Shown: positions 9,876 through 22,245 of the stretch, in pieces
Numbering within the stretch: position 1 is the stretch's first letter
Layout of the letters: each line of letters begins with the position of its first letter
Origin: JAGQOZ01 sp041399205
GTDB lineage: Bacteria; Planctomycetota; Planctomycetia; Pirellulales; Pirellulaceae
DNA: 64,000 nt
NCBI GenBank assembly: GCA_041399205.1
Contig: JAWKTK010000012.1
Span: 186,001-250,000 of the forward strand
Direction of reading: 5' to 3'
Notes under the pieces: model-generated
Databases searched by the model: none
What the model was told of the DNA's origin: nothing
What the model saw: the letters and a program-made list of their open reading frames with translations, nothing else
Position numbers and translations under genes: made by a program

Positions 9876-10355
9876 TTACTTCACTTTGTCTTCTGTTTCT
9901 TTGACCAGTTTAAAGGCCTTCTTAAAGTTCTTTTCACCAAAGATGAATGCAATCTGGTCGTCTTCTGATTTTTTCTCGGCCGCAGCTTGGCAGTTGGAAC
10001 AACAAAACGCAACTTCCGCGTCGGCTACTTTGATAGCAGTGGATGCATCCACTTCTTTTCCCGACATCGGACAGCCAACTTGCTTGACCTGTTTGGTGAG
10101 CACTAGCTGATGGTTTGCTTTCGTTTCAAATTTCTTGCTGTCTTTCTTGAAAGCGGCGACACAATTATCGCAGCAGAAATAGACTTTGGACTTAGCGTCA
10201 CCATACTCCGCAACCGCCGATTCACTAACCGCCTTCTTGGAAATAGGGCATTTGATCTTCGAGAAGTCAACCTTCGCTGCTTCTTCCGCTACCAATACGC
10301 CGGAAACGCAAATTAACAGGGCCATTAGTGATACGAAACTTCGTCGCACGGACAT
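9876..10355 (-). CDS. exported protein with two TRASH/YHS-like metal-binding domains
   Basis: 159 residues with a signal peptide (MSVRRSFVSLMALLICVSGV, cleavage near VLVAEE). Two repeated units follow: 'IKCPISKKAV...YFCCDNCVAAFKK' and 'VGCPMSGKEV...AFCCSNCQAAAEK'. Each has a Cys-Pro plus CCxxC pattern, as in TRASH/YHS domains that bind transition metals such as copper or heavy metals. It probably binds metal in the periplasm or paryphoplasm. The ribosome site GAAAGGA precedes the start. Its 5' end overlaps the 3' end of the SUI1 gene by 31 bases on the same strand. Confidence 0.85.
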   Translation of the reverse strand: MSVRRSFVSLMALLICVSGVLVAEEAAKVDFSKIKCPISKKAVSESAVAEYGDAKSKVYFCCDNCVAAFKKDSKKFETKANHQLVLTKQVKQVGCPMSGKEVDASTAIKVADAEVAFCCSNCQAAAEKKSEDDQIAFIFGEKNFKKAFKLVKETEDKVK

Positions 10356-10900
10356 GTAAGGTTCCTTTCAAATTTCGACAAGCCTAACGAGGGCAAATTC
10401 GGAAAACTGCATTCACGATTCGTGGCTTCAAGGCGAATCCGGCAGTCTGACAAGCTGTAACCTCTGTATCGGTTACAACTTTTCGACAGTATAGGGATAC
10501 TTCTGACGAACCGCAAACAATGGTCCGTGGATTCAAAAAAGTTCAAGAGATTCAGCTTGCGAACCTGAAAGCCCTGGGTCGCCAGCAGATTGGCGATTCG
10601 CTTCAAGTGGTTTCCTTGGATTTCCAGGTCATTCTCCCGAATGGTACCGCCAGCACCGCACTCCGTTTTTAACTGCGTTAGCAGCGTTTCCAAATCAGAC
10701 GTCGCCCCATCCAGACCTCGAACTACCGTCATCCATTTGCCGCGTTTGCGCTTTTCGACGGAAATCGCCACGCGTTGCGTTTCCGGCTTGGCCCACTCCT
10801 TCTTTGTTTTCTCCGGCGCACATTGGCAGGATTCCTCCAGTTCGCCACATCGATCGCAACGAGGAGGAATGTCAAACGGAGTGCCTTCAAACAGACGCAT
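10325..10900 (-). CDS. SUI1/eIF1-like translation factor with a C-terminal extension
   Basis: Residues ~1-40 hold a zinc-ribbon-like start 'PPRCDRCGELEESCQCAP'. Residues ~45-120 are a SUI1 domain: 'KRGKWMTVVRGLD', 'LLTQLKTECGAGGTI', 'EIQGNHLKRIANLLATQGF'. Bacterial YciH/SUI1 proteins bind the small ribosomal subunit and tune start selection. Family members normally end just after the 'GFQVRKL' strand, at residue ~120. Here the frame runs about 70 residues further, through what looks like leader sequence, and overlaps the next gene. The extra tail may not be functional, or the stop may have been lost by an indel. Confidence 0.8.
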   Translation of the reverse strand: MRLFEGTPFDIPPRCDRCGELEESCQCAPEKTKKEWAKPETQRVAISVEKRKRGKWMTVVRGLDGATSDLETLLTQLKTECGAGGTIRENDLEIQGNHLKRIANLLATQGFQVRKLNLLNFFESTDHCLRFVRSIPILSKSCNRYRGYSLSDCRIRLEATNRECSFPNLPSLGLSKFERNLTCPCDEVSYH

Positions 10901-10966
10901 AGAGTAGCTCGTTCAATGAAAAGGAAATGACGCAACAAGGCATCCCAAACAACACCAATAGGGGAT

Positions 10967-12239
10967 TCATAAACAACGAGGTTCGTGAATCGTAAACGTT
11001 AACACCCAGCCTGTCATCACCAGGGCAGAAACAGCCAAGAACGGCGCAGCAAAGCCGGCAACATCAATCACCAACCCAACCAAAGGAGAAACGAAGATAG
11101 GCAGTGATACGCACAATGCCACGGCACTCAAGTACCGAGGATGATTCGGTGCGTCAGTCAATTCCAAAGTAAAGTTGTTCAGCGTTCGAATGGTCACCGG
11201 CGTAAGGCCGAAAAACATGAAGACCAACGGATACAAATAAGTGCCCAGTGATTTGCATTCCGCAAACGTCAAGGCCATCAATGGCATGACGCCGATTCCC
11301 AACATGGTGATGCGCAACACCAATCGGTTTCCAAAACGGTCTGCCAATGGCCCAACCGCCAAACTGATCAACGCTGTTCCTAAATTCTGCACAATGACCC
11401 AAGTGGTTAGCGATGTGAACGGAATGCTCAGTTCTTGACGAGCCAGCGACTGGTAGTGCGGAAACAGCGTCATGGACGTCCCAAACAAGAAAGCGACCAG
11501 GGCAAATTTGCGAAAGTCGCCGTCTTGAACAACAGGTAGCAAGGACTGATGAAACCGAGGATGACGAGAAGCGTCTTGTCGAATCGTTCTGTCCGCGGGC
11601 TCATGTACCAACAGACTGGAAAGGGCCGACAAGCCAAAACATAACGACGCAAAACCAAAGATAAACGGAAAGTCGCCTGCATCGGTATGCAGCCAGCGCG
11701 TCAGCAATTGCCAGGCAGCGGCCATCGCCAAAACAGCTCCAAGCGTATTGGACACCACCAACAATCGCCCTCGACGAGCAACCGGAATCAATTTCCCTTG
11801 TAGCGTTGAAAACGCAATCATGTGGATGCCGTGAAAGACAAAGAACAGACCGTATAACACCAGAAACAAAATGGTTTGGCCAATGCCCAGATCAGGAAAC
11901 AGCCACACCAAAGGAATAACGCCATCATCAGTGCCATGCCGGCAGGGAAGTCACTTGGAAGAGAAAAACACTCTTGAGTGAACTTCGCGCCAAACGACTG
12001 CTGACCAAAATCGGCGGAACGCTTTGGCCAAATCGGTTCAGTGTCGGCAAGACACCTCGCACCCATCCATTCGCGCCTAAGGAATCCAATACGGCAGGAA
12101 TGATGATACTTTCCGTTTTGAAGATCCAGCCGATTCGCATCAGCACCTGATAGACGACCAAAACTACGAAATTGCGCTGGTTCGAACCGTCGGGAATGGG
12201 ATCGAACGTGGCGGATGATGCTTCGGATTCAGCTGACAT
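10967..12239 (-). pseudogene. MFS transporter broken by two frame changes
   Basis: Read across three frames this is one major facilitator protein of about 420 residues. The N-terminal part (12239 to ~11940) ends 'VFLFQVTSLPAWH' at a stop. The next frame gives 'GMALMMALFL'. The third continues from ~11911 with 'LFPDLGIGQTILFLVLYGLF' and ten or so membrane helices to 10967, including 'GPLADRFGNRLVLR', the MFS loop motif. Each junction is explained by one missing base (near 11939 and near 11912). Either the gene is inactive or the sequence has two nearby errors. The substrate cannot be inferred. Confidence 0.75.
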
Positions 12240-12424
12240 AGATGCGAATGTAGCAATCCGCAGGTAGCCTGCCGAGGCCCAGCGGTCTGTTCTTTCCGTG
12301 GCGGACACCATGAAACGTAATTCTACGGTGTCCCTGTTTGTTATCCGATAAATTCACGCGTACCGCTAAATCGTAAGTCACGATTCAGAAACAGTTACAA
12401 GAACTCTGAATTCGAAAAAGTGAC

Positions 12425-12679
12425 ATGCCAACTCCCTTTGTGCCCAGCGAACCATCGTCGTTCAGTTTATTAGTAACCGGCCTCGCCACCATCGGTGTCT
12501 ATCTGTGCTACACAGGCAAGTGGCGGAATTTGCGCGCCTACGCGACAGGCACGTACGTGGCACCTGCAAGGCAAGTTCGTGTCCGAAGCAGGTCTAACGT
12601 ACGTCCGTCATTGGGCTACCCTGTCTGTGGATACGAACGCAGCTTCGCCAGAACTCTATCGCTGATCAGCGAGCAGTAA
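12425..12679 (+). CDS. possible small single-pass protein resembling a PEP-CTERM tail
   Basis: 84 residues starting 'MPTPFVPSEPSSFSLLVTGL' followed by a hydrophobic helix and 'KWRNLR'. This is close to the VPEPSS-hydrophobic-basic pattern of PEP-CTERM anchors, but there is no exported domain or signal peptide in front. After residue ~45 the sequence becomes Arg/Ser-rich and unconvincing. It could be a remnant of an anchored protein, a small membrane protein, or a chance frame. Confidence 0.35.
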   Translation: MPTPFVPSEPSSFSLLVTGLATIGVYLCYTGKWRNLRAYATGTYVAPARQVRVRSRSNVRPSLGYPVCGYERSFARTLSLISEQ

Positions 12680-12792
12680 GCGTAGAGAAGGTCGTAGAAA
12701 ACTAATTCACACCTCGACTCCAGCACCAAGTGGGCCGTCAGCTCTAGCGGGCGGTCCACTGCTGCTTGGTCGCCAGTGAACGGCGTCCATTT

Positions 12793-13134
12793 CTATTCAG
12801 TGCGAAAGCGACCACCGCTGATGTACCAGCCCTCACTACACGGCAGACACCACTGGATTTCGACGTCAATCTGACAGATTTCACTCTCTTCCAAGTTGGT
12901 ATAAATCGTCACGGACTGAGGTGGTAAGGGAAACTGATGCAGCAGGCCAATGCCCGAACTAGAAACGTCACGGGAAAATGCAGTCAGCGAATGCTGGTCG
13001 GTTTGCGGCTTAACGATCACCGGTTGCAGTAGCGACGTACGGCCTTCCGAACGGCGTTCGCTGTCGACGCGGTGGGCGTGCTGCAACAGCCGTTGGATTT
13101 CTTCTTGCTGAGAAAGTACCGCAAATTCGCTCAT
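12793..13134 (-). CDS. PilZ-domain protein
   Basis: 113 residues from the ATG at 13134, which has GGAG 7 nt upstream (an ATG at 13149 is less well placed). The pattern 'SERRSEGRTSLLQPV', then 'FSRDVSSSGIGLLHQFPL', matches the PilZ RxxxR and DxSxxG signature for binding cyclic di-GMP, although the first Arg spacing is imperfect. It lies divergently to a two-PilZ protein 470 bases away, suggesting related c-di-GMP output. Confidence 0.75.
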   Translation of the reverse strand: MSEFAVLSQQEEIQRLLQHAHRVDSERRSEGRTSLLQPVIVKPQTDQHSLTAFSRDVSSSGIGLLHQFPLPPQSVTIYTNLEESEICQIDVEIQWCLPCSEGWYISGGRFRTE

Positions 13135-13605
13135 GATTGACTCCGCCACCGAACCGTTGACGATAAAAAAACGTCTCGCAGTTCGCCTTATCGGTCGTAA
13201 CGCTAGCAGTCCTTAAGCGGTTTTCAGTGGCCTCCCTGAAACGCCCTAACACGTCGCCGGTCAAACCGATACGGCCTCCAAGCCCGCCCAAGCCGCACAA
13301 TCGTTGCCATCCGCCATTTTTGGCGAACCGACGAGACGTCAATAACGAGCGATTCCCCAGAAACTGCGGCATTTACTTTTCTAATGTTTCGCGACTATGA
13401 GATAAACTTCAGCTGACCAACGAATAGATTCGACGGTTCAATTCCATTCATCTCATCGAAACAGACAAGCGACAAGTTCAGGCGAATATTCGGGGCCCAA
13501 GCGCAAGCAAAGGGAATTCGCTACAAGGCGTTCCACTCGCTTACGATTCCGCCGACCATGAAGCCGAACGGGGCGCTGTCCCACCAACGAGCCGGCTGAA
13601 AAGAT
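13135..13605. other. intergenic region between two divergent PilZ genes
   Basis: About 470 bases without a supportable gene. It must hold the two divergent promoters, but I could not pick a convincing -35/-10 pair or operator. No repeat or RNA structure stood out. Confidence 0.5.
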
Positions 13606-14319
13606 ATGACGCAGACAAACGCGACCGTGCACCGTCATGAAGAACAGTTCTACGTACGTCGAGGACGCCGAGTGACAGTGGGGATGCAATTCGCAGACGC
13701 AGAATGGACCGGCGAATTGATCGATATTTCGCCCGATGGATTTCGCGTTTCGATGCAGGAATCGCCGAGCACCCTGCCATCTAAGGAACCAATTTCCGCC
13801 ATGTTTTCGATCGCCCATTTTGGCGAATTTCATCAAACGAAAGGGCTGTACTTTGGCAGCACCACCGATGCATCGAATCATGTCGTCAGTTTTCGCATGG
13901 CGGAACCAGTCGACTTGTTGATCTTTCATCAACTGCTGGAAGAAGAAATCCTGACGCGACGAGAACACGAGCGGCACGTGATTTATCTACCCGCTTGGGC
14001 GCAACTGGAAATGGTTGCTGAACCGGTCGAAATTTCGCTGATGGACGTCAGCGCCGGAGGCATCTGCTTTCTATCACCAATCAACCCCGTATTGGGACAT
14101 CGCGTACGCTGCAGCGTCCATGACTCCGATTCGCAAATTGAATTAAGCGCCGTCATCTGTTGGAGTTCTCGCAATAACAAGGGTTATACCGTCGGTTGCC
14201 GACTCTGTTCGGAAAATCTGGGAAGCATTCAGAGGCTCATCACGCTCTACGACTCTCTGTCACCTGACGACAACCAACAACATGACCGGCGACACCCGTT
14301 TCTGCAGGTATTTGCCTAA
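13606..14319 (+). CDS. protein with two PilZ-like domains
   Basis: 237 residues. The first half has 'RRGRRVTVGMQF' and 'ELIDISPDGFRVSM'. The second has 'TRREHERHVIYLPAWAQLE' and 'EISLMDVSAGGICFLSPI' plus 'YTVGCRLC'. Both are PilZ beta-barrels (RxxxR plus D/NxSxxG), so it may bind one or two c-di-GMP dimers. The N-terminal copy has RGRR and DISPDG, the C-terminal copy has REHERH and DVSAGG. No membrane segment or output domain is present. Confidence 0.8.
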   Translation: MTQTNATVHRHEEQFYVRRGRRVTVGMQFADAEWTGELIDISPDGFRVSMQESPSTLPSKEPISAMFSIAHFGEFHQTKGLYFGSTTDASNHVVSFRMAEPVDLLIFHQLLEEEILTRREHERHVIYLPAWAQLEMVAEPVEISLMDVSAGGICFLSPINPVLGHRVRCSVHDSDSQIELSAVICWSSRNNKGYTVGCRLCSENLGSIQRLITLYDSLSPDDNQQHDRRHPFLQVFA

Positions 14320-14572
14320 AGATTCTGCTCGCTTTTTACGTCAAACCGGAAAGATTAGACCCCTGACGGAAACGGTCAGCAAATAGGGTGTCAAAATCCG
14401 ATTGGATGCAATAATTTACCCAGTTACCCTGCCCTGCCCCGCGACGACCGTTTGCGTAGGTAGTAAAATTCACCAACCGCAGTTGTCCGGTTGCGGCTGT
14501 GATTCCCGCCTTCGACCGCCGTCAACCTATGACGTGATGGTGAAATTCCCCGTAATTTTTGAGGAGTACAGA

Positions 14573-17559
<2,987 letters not shown>

Positions 17560-17598
17560 CTGATCATCGCAACTCGGAATTTTCCACAAACACGAATT

Positions 17599-17650
17599 GC
17601 CAGCGAATGTCACGATGCTCTTGCATCGATTCATTCGCTGGCGTTTTTTT
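17599..17650 (+). terminator. Rho-independent terminator after the metalloprotease
   Basis: GCCAGCGAATG pairs with CATTCGCTGGC, an inner CGATGC/GCATCG stem with a TCTT loop extends it, and seven T follow. This supports the metalloprotease reading ending at 17559. The remaining bases up to 17892 hold nothing else I can support. Confidence 0.9.
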
Positions 17651-17892
17651 GTTTCGTATCTACTGAACCAGGACTGGCAGCGGCCGGTTCGGTGGCGGAA
17701 GCAGATTAGCGCTAACCTAAACGGTTTACGCAACTGTATCACCCTGCCACGATTCCTCTTCCCGGCGAAAACCCAATCACGCCTGATGATCGTGATGCGA
17801 ACACGGTAATGCGTCTGTGGCACGGAACGTGCACGACGTGACGTGCGTCGTTCGTTCGATTCTCACGCACTGTCGCCATAAGGGGAAAAACG

Positions 17893-18744
17893 ATGAAAGC
17901 CCAAAGTCGTGGTTCGCAACACCGGTCGCTGCACGTAGAAACTCTGGAAGGCAAGGCGATGTTGGCGGCCATTTTGCCAGATGCGATAGCCGATAACGCT
18001 CCGGTCAATGCACTTCCAGTTCGCCCCGTAATCGTGGATGCCTCTGGGGACGCTGCGGTGGTGCGTCAGCGAAAGATCTCGTCGGCGGAATCGGACAGTT
18101 TGCTGTTCATGCGAGAAGAAGAAAAGCTGGCTCGCGATGTCTATCTGGAACTGGGCGATCGTTACGGAGCGCAGATCTTCTATCAAATTGCCGAATCAGA
18201 GAGTCGTCATACCGAAGCCGTCGCCAACCTGCTGACAAAGCATGGCATTGCCGATCCGGTTGTAAGTGACCAACGCGGCGAATTTACCAATCCACTATTC
18301 ACTCAAATGTACCAGCAGTTGGTCCAGCGAGGTTCGACGAATATTTTGGAAGCGTATCGAGTCGGTGTGCTGATTGAACAGACCGATATCCAAGACATTG
18401 CGGATTCGTTGAACGTGGTGAGCGAAAAGGACATTCAACGAGTCTACGAAAACCTGCTGGCCGGATCGGAAAACCATTTGGTCGCCTTCAACAATGCAAT
18501 CGCCGGCATTGGTGATGTCAACAACGACGGCCGCTTTGATTCGGCCGATTTGGTGCGAGTAATGCAGGTGGGCGAATATGAAGACGGAATCGACGGCAAC
18601 TCGACTTTTGCCGAAGGCGACTGGAATCTGGACGGCGACTTTGATTCGGCCGACTTGGTTCTGGCAATGCAAGTGGGACATTACGTCCCGACTGCCGTTG
18701 CCGAAGACATTGCGGCAGCCTTGGACGCAAACGAACGAATCTAG
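17893..18744 (+). CDS. exported DUF2202 ferritin-like protein with dockerin-type repeats
   Basis: 283 residues. The N-terminus 'SLHVETLEGKAMLAAIL' is the planctomycete-type export leader (LE-x-L...LLA-like). Residues ~70-205 are a DUF2202 domain: 'MREEEKLARDVYLELGDRYG', 'AESESRHTEAV', 'VLIEQTDIQDIADSL' and 'AGSENHLVAF' supply the Glu/His set of a ferritin-like four-helix bundle. The tail holds two Ca-binding dockerin-like repeats (GDVNNDGRFDSADL, GDWNLDGDFDSADL) similar to those at 3.5 kb and 41.8 kb. There is no PEP-CTERM. Metal binding is probable; catalysis is unknown. Confidence 0.85.
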   Translation: MKAQSRGSQHRSLHVETLEGKAMLAAILPDAIADNAPVNALPVRPVIVDASGDAAVVRQRKISSAESDSLLFMREEEKLARDVYLELGDRYGAQIFYQIAESESRHTEAVANLLTKHGIADPVVSDQRGEFTNPLFTQMYQQLVQRGSTNILEAYRVGVLIEQTDIQDIADSLNVVSEKDIQRVYENLLAGSENHLVAFNNAIAGIGDVNNDGRFDSADLVRVMQVGEYEDGIDGNSTFAEGDWNLDGDFDSADLVLAMQVGHYVPTAVAEDIAAALDANERI

Positions 18745-18748
18745 CGAC

Positions 18749-19276
18749 TTAATACTGCAGCAAGCTCAGAATGTCATAGTCGCCAATTTTTTCTCGCCCG
18801 CCTAAGCCATTCAATTCGATCAAGAACGCGCAGCCCGCGACGGCTGCGCCGTTTTTTTCGACCAACTTGCAGCAGGCTTGAATCGTTCCACCGGTGGCCA
18901 ACAGATCGTCAACCACCAAGACGTTTTGGCCGGGGCCAATGCTGTCGATATGGATTTCCAGCGAATCGGTTCCATACTCCAGTTCATAGTGGAACGCGTG
19001 CGTATCGAACGGCAGTTTGCCAGGCTTGCGAATCGGCACGAAGCCGACACCCAATTCGATGGCCAGCGGCGCAGCAAAGATGAAACCTCGCGCTTCCGCC
19101 GCCACTATCACGTCGATTTTGGAATTCCGATAATGGTCCGCAAACTGTCGAATCGCAGCCGCAAACGCCGGTCCAGACGCTAACAACGGCGTGATGTCTC
19201 GGAATAGAATCCCCTGCTTTGGAAAGTCCGGGATGTCTCGAATGAACTCTCGTAAATCTAATGACGCATTCGACAT
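18749..19276 (-). CDS. apt: adenine phosphoribosyltransferase
   Basis: Converts adenine and PRPP to AMP in purine salvage (cytoplasm). 175 residues from the ATG at 19276, matching the family. The frame is open to 19432 but the upstream residues are not Apt-like. 'DFPKQGILFRDITPLL' is the family N-terminal signature and 'VLVVDDLLATGGTI' is the PRPP-binding loop. 'EARGFIFAAPLA' is the flexible-loop neighbourhood. Ends four bases from the convergent DUF2202 gene. Confidence 0.95.
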   Translation of the reverse strand: MSNASLDLREFIRDIPDFPKQGILFRDITPLLASGPAFAAAIRQFADHYRNSKIDVIVAAEARGFIFAAPLAIELGVGFVPIRKPGKLPFDTHAFHYELEYGTDSLEIHIDSIGPGQNVLVVDDLLATGGTIQACCKLVEKNGAAVAGCAFLIELNGLGGREKIGDYDILSLLQY

Positions 19277-19553
19277 TTTGACTGATTCCCTGCAAAGTGG
19301 TTGATCGTATCGCCTGTTGGCGGAATGTGGTGCCACGCTGTTTTTCGCCTGAACGGCTATTTCTACCATCGAAAGCGGGCATCCCTGGCATCCGCAAGGC
19401 ATTCCTTGCATCTGCAAAAAGTGAAGGACCATCTTTCCAGAAACGCAGCATGTCGTCGAGTAGGCTGACCGGAAAACGGTGTTCTTGACGAATGTGACCG
19501 GCTAAAATCACAACAACCGTCGACGTGTGGCCCAGCCTGTAGGAGTGTTGCTG

Positions 19554-20402
19554 ATGGACCGGCCCCAATTCGCTGAATCGAATTCGCTTGCACAATCCCT
19601 AGGCCAACAGCTGATTGACGCCGTTAACCGCTGGAAGGTGGACTTCGGTTTAGAACGATCGGTTCGTATTTCCCCTGCAGGCATATTCCCAAATCGTTTC
19701 TTGATTAGCCTGGACCTAAACGCCGTTTCCCATCCAGCCGCCCAACTGGCGGCCACTCTGGAAAGACTCGACTGCCCAGCCGACGCCAATGCCGAATGCC
19801 TGCAATTTTTGACCAACGCGTCTCACGTGCATTGGGGTTTTGAAGATCAAGCAGAAGCAATCATGTACAAAGTTTATTTGGAATTTGCCGATCCACTTCG
19901 CCCTGCGTCGGAATCCCTGCAGTCAATGGCGGGAGGCGGTTCCTTGCAGTTTGCGTCTTGGAAATGGCAGTTCGGTTCCCAGAAGACGCAGCAAACGTTG
20001 TATTCGCTGGTCGAAAATCGGACTTGGGAAGCGTTCCAAGACCAAATCGCCGTCGAACTCAGTCAAGCGGACGACCAAGATTTCAGTCGCAGAATTTTGC
20101 GTCTCCTCAGTTCGCTCGCTCGACCAATCCAATCACGCACCGTGCGGACATTGCGCGTTACGGAACGAACATCGCAGCGTCATTCTTGGGACGCCAATTT
20201 GTACGATTTTGAAATTTCCTGCGAACCGATTCTGCCAGCCATCCAATCGTTGGCGACCGCTTATCGTTGGGACGAAGAAATCGTGAGCGAATGGTGTCAA
20301 CAGATCCGCCATGATCAGCTGGGCCATATCGCCGTAGGCGTGCACCGCAATCAATTGCCGTTTTTGACCGTATACCATGGATTGGAATTGCATCGTGCTT
20401 GA
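19554..20402 (+). CDS. hypothetical protein, first of an overlapping pair
   Basis: 282 residues. The ATG at 19554 has TAGGAG 8 nt upstream and is preferred to a GTG at 19527. Soluble, with no signal peptide or membrane segment. The sequence is Gln/Ala-rich with moderate aromatic content ('HVHWGFEDQAEAIMYKVYLEF', 'SWDANLYDFEIS', 'LPFLTVYHGLEL'). I do not recognise a family. It overlaps the next gene by 26 bases, pointing to coupled translation and a shared job. Confidence 0.7.
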   Translation: MDRPQFAESNSLAQSLGQQLIDAVNRWKVDFGLERSVRISPAGIFPNRFLISLDLNAVSHPAAQLAATLERLDCPADANAECLQFLTNASHVHWGFEDQAEAIMYKVYLEFADPLRPASESLQSMAGGGSLQFASWKWQFGSQKTQQTLYSLVENRTWEAFQDQIAVELSQADDQDFSRRILRLLSSLARPIQSRTVRTLRVTERTSQRHSWDANLYDFEISCEPILPAIQSLATAYRWDEEIVSEWCQQIRHDQLGHIAVGVHRNQLPFLTVYHGLELHRA

Positions 20403-21264
20403 TTCGGATTGCATTGAATACACCTTGCCCAACGACAAATACTACAACTACTGTTGGTGGCCCTATCGACCGGTTGCTTCTACCGAGGACAAGTTTCGTC
20501 CAGTGACATTGTTACGTCAGTCGTTGGCACTTGCCAATTGTAGCCCGGAAGCAGAACAAGCGGTTCGGTTGATACAGCAAGAGATTGGTCTGTTCCGAAC
20601 CGTCTACGGCGTAAAATGGTGCAACGGCCAATTGGGCTGGGAGTATTATCTGTACGATTACGCTCGCCGCGAACGCAGCGTCTCGATTACTCGCGTCTTA
20701 CGTGCCTTGCAGCCTTTGATTTCCTGTCCAGTAGCGGTGAATGAATCGCTGCCCTACTTCATGTTTTCCATAGACATGCCCGATGCTGTCGTGCGCGGGC
20801 AGCGCCCCATGGACGTGGTTCACATGTACGTGGGCAATCCCGGCAGCGATGTTTCTTCGGGAATTGCGTACGCCATGCGAACCGCAGGCGTCACGCTAGA
20901 GAATTTTTACTTCTTCTTTGATGCCAAACGGCAATTGCGACAAGCGGGCGAAAAAGTATTCTGTTCGGCTCGAATCGATGCGTATCAAATGGACATGGAA
21001 CAGATTCTGCGTCCGGAATTTACCAACTGCCACACCATCTGCATCGCCAACAAACAAACGACCGACACCGCATACTTTTCTGGCGTCAACGTGTCACAAC
21101 TGTTGCAGTTTTTAAAATGGCTGGAATATCCGCCGCAGATGATTACCTTTGTGGAAACGCATCGAGCCCAGCTAGACCATTTGCTGTACGACATTGGATT
21201 CGATTTTGTGGCCAATGGTGCCAAACTTAAGGTAGTAAAGAGCGGTTTCTATGGCGTTTTCTGA
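20377..21264 (+). CDS. hypothetical protein, second of an overlapping pair
   Basis: 295 residues, soluble, unusually rich in Tyr and Cys ('NDKYYNYCWWPYRP', 'LGWEYYLYDYARRE', 'NFYFFFDAKRQL'). The middle part has a faint likeness to its upstream partner (a W-x-x-x-LYD[FY] segment and a following hydrophobic strand), which might mean an old duplication, but this is weak. No known domain recognised. Convergent with the lipoprotein gene downstream. Confidence 0.7.
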   Translation: MDWNCIVLDSDCIEYTLPNDKYYNYCWWPYRPVASTEDKFRPVTLLRQSLALANCSPEAEQAVRLIQQEIGLFRTVYGVKWCNGQLGWEYYLYDYARRERSVSITRVLRALQPLISCPVAVNESLPYFMFSIDMPDAVVRGQRPMDVVHMYVGNPGSDVSSGIAYAMRTAGVTLENFYFFFDAKRQLRQAGEKVFCSARIDAYQMDMEQILRPEFTNCHTICIANKQTTDTAYFSGVNVSQLLQFLKWLEYPPQMITFVETHRAQLDHLLYDIGFDFVANGAKLKVVKSGFYGVF

Positions 21265-21307
21265 GAAGACAACACTTGGCAAGCATCTTCAGCGTTCGAA
21301 GAAAAGA

Positions 21308-22039
21308 TCAAAACTGCCATAGCTGTTTCGGAACTTGGATTTCAGGCGGCGAACCGACACTAAAGAAACGCGAATGCAGATCGGCCAAGATACGTTGTTC
21401 CAGCGAAACGTCGCGTCCAATGGGAATCCAGCCTAACGGCACCGAACCAATATTCGGAATGTCGTCTACTCGCACCAAAGTGCCGTTGTGGTTCTGCACC
21501 GCTCGACCCACCGCCGCAAATTCAGGACGATCCACGTCTTCCAATTCTTTGTGGACTTGGACTTCCACGGCAAATCCGCTTCCGTTCGGAGTCACTCGTA
21601 CATCCGCATACCGCCGAATCGACTGAAATGTACTTTGCCAGCGTTCAAAGCCAGGAGACGAATCCTTTCGCCAACGTTCAAACAGCAATGACCCAGATTG
21701 AGGCAACGTGGAAATGCGGCCTTCGGTCATCGCATCGCCCAGCGTCTGAAAACGCTCTTCGCGAATGTCGTCAAAGTAATCGTCCATGGTGTCGACAATC
21801 GTATTCCAAGTGAATTCTGCATCGGCGCCCGTCACGATCAAGGGATTTGGCAATGGACCGTTGGGCGGCGAGTAACCCGGATCTGCCGTCCCTGATCGAG
21901 CGCCCGTGAGCCAACTGCAGCCTCCACAGAAGACCAGCAGCGCCAGCACTGACATGACCGTGGCAGCTCGAATGGCTGCCAGAAGCGGAACCCCGCATCG
22001 ATCCGTCCGCCGGCGATAAGGCTTAATTAATACTTGCAT
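21308..22039 (-). CDS. lipoprotein of unknown function
   Basis: 243 residues. The N-terminus has a basic stretch, then 'SVLALLVFCGGCSWL', a lipobox (FCGGC) with Cys at about residue 41. The long n-region suggests the true start may be internal. The mature part has 'FTWNTIVDTMDDYFDDIREER' and 'VEVQVHKELEDVDRP', an alpha/beta region without recognised family. It is likely anchored to a membrane facing the periplasm. Confidence 0.75.
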   Translation of the reverse strand: MQVLIKPYRRRTDRCGVPLLAAIRAATVMSVLALLVFCGGCSWLTGARSGTADPGYSPPNGPLPNPLIVTGADAEFTWNTIVDTMDDYFDDIREERFQTLGDAMTEGRISTLPQSGSLLFERWRKDSSPGFERWQSTFQSIRRYADVRVTPNGSGFAVEVQVHKELEDVDRPEFAAVGRAVQNHNGTLVRVDDIPNIGSVPLGWIPIGRDVSLEQRILADLHSRFFSVGSPPEIQVPKQLWQF

Positions 22040-22245
22040 GGTCTTTGGCTTAAAACCGAATCAGTGTTCAATGCCTCTTTCGCTTTGTTCGTTGGAAGCC
22101 CAATGAAACGAGGCGGCGAAGTCTCGTTCAAGCTAGGCAACAAGGCAAGCCCAAAAAATTCGAATTGCAAAATTCGTGGCGGGCGGTTACCAATCGCAGT
22201 GAAACAAGAGCGGATTGCTCGCATGTTTGTACGGTAGTGATATCT

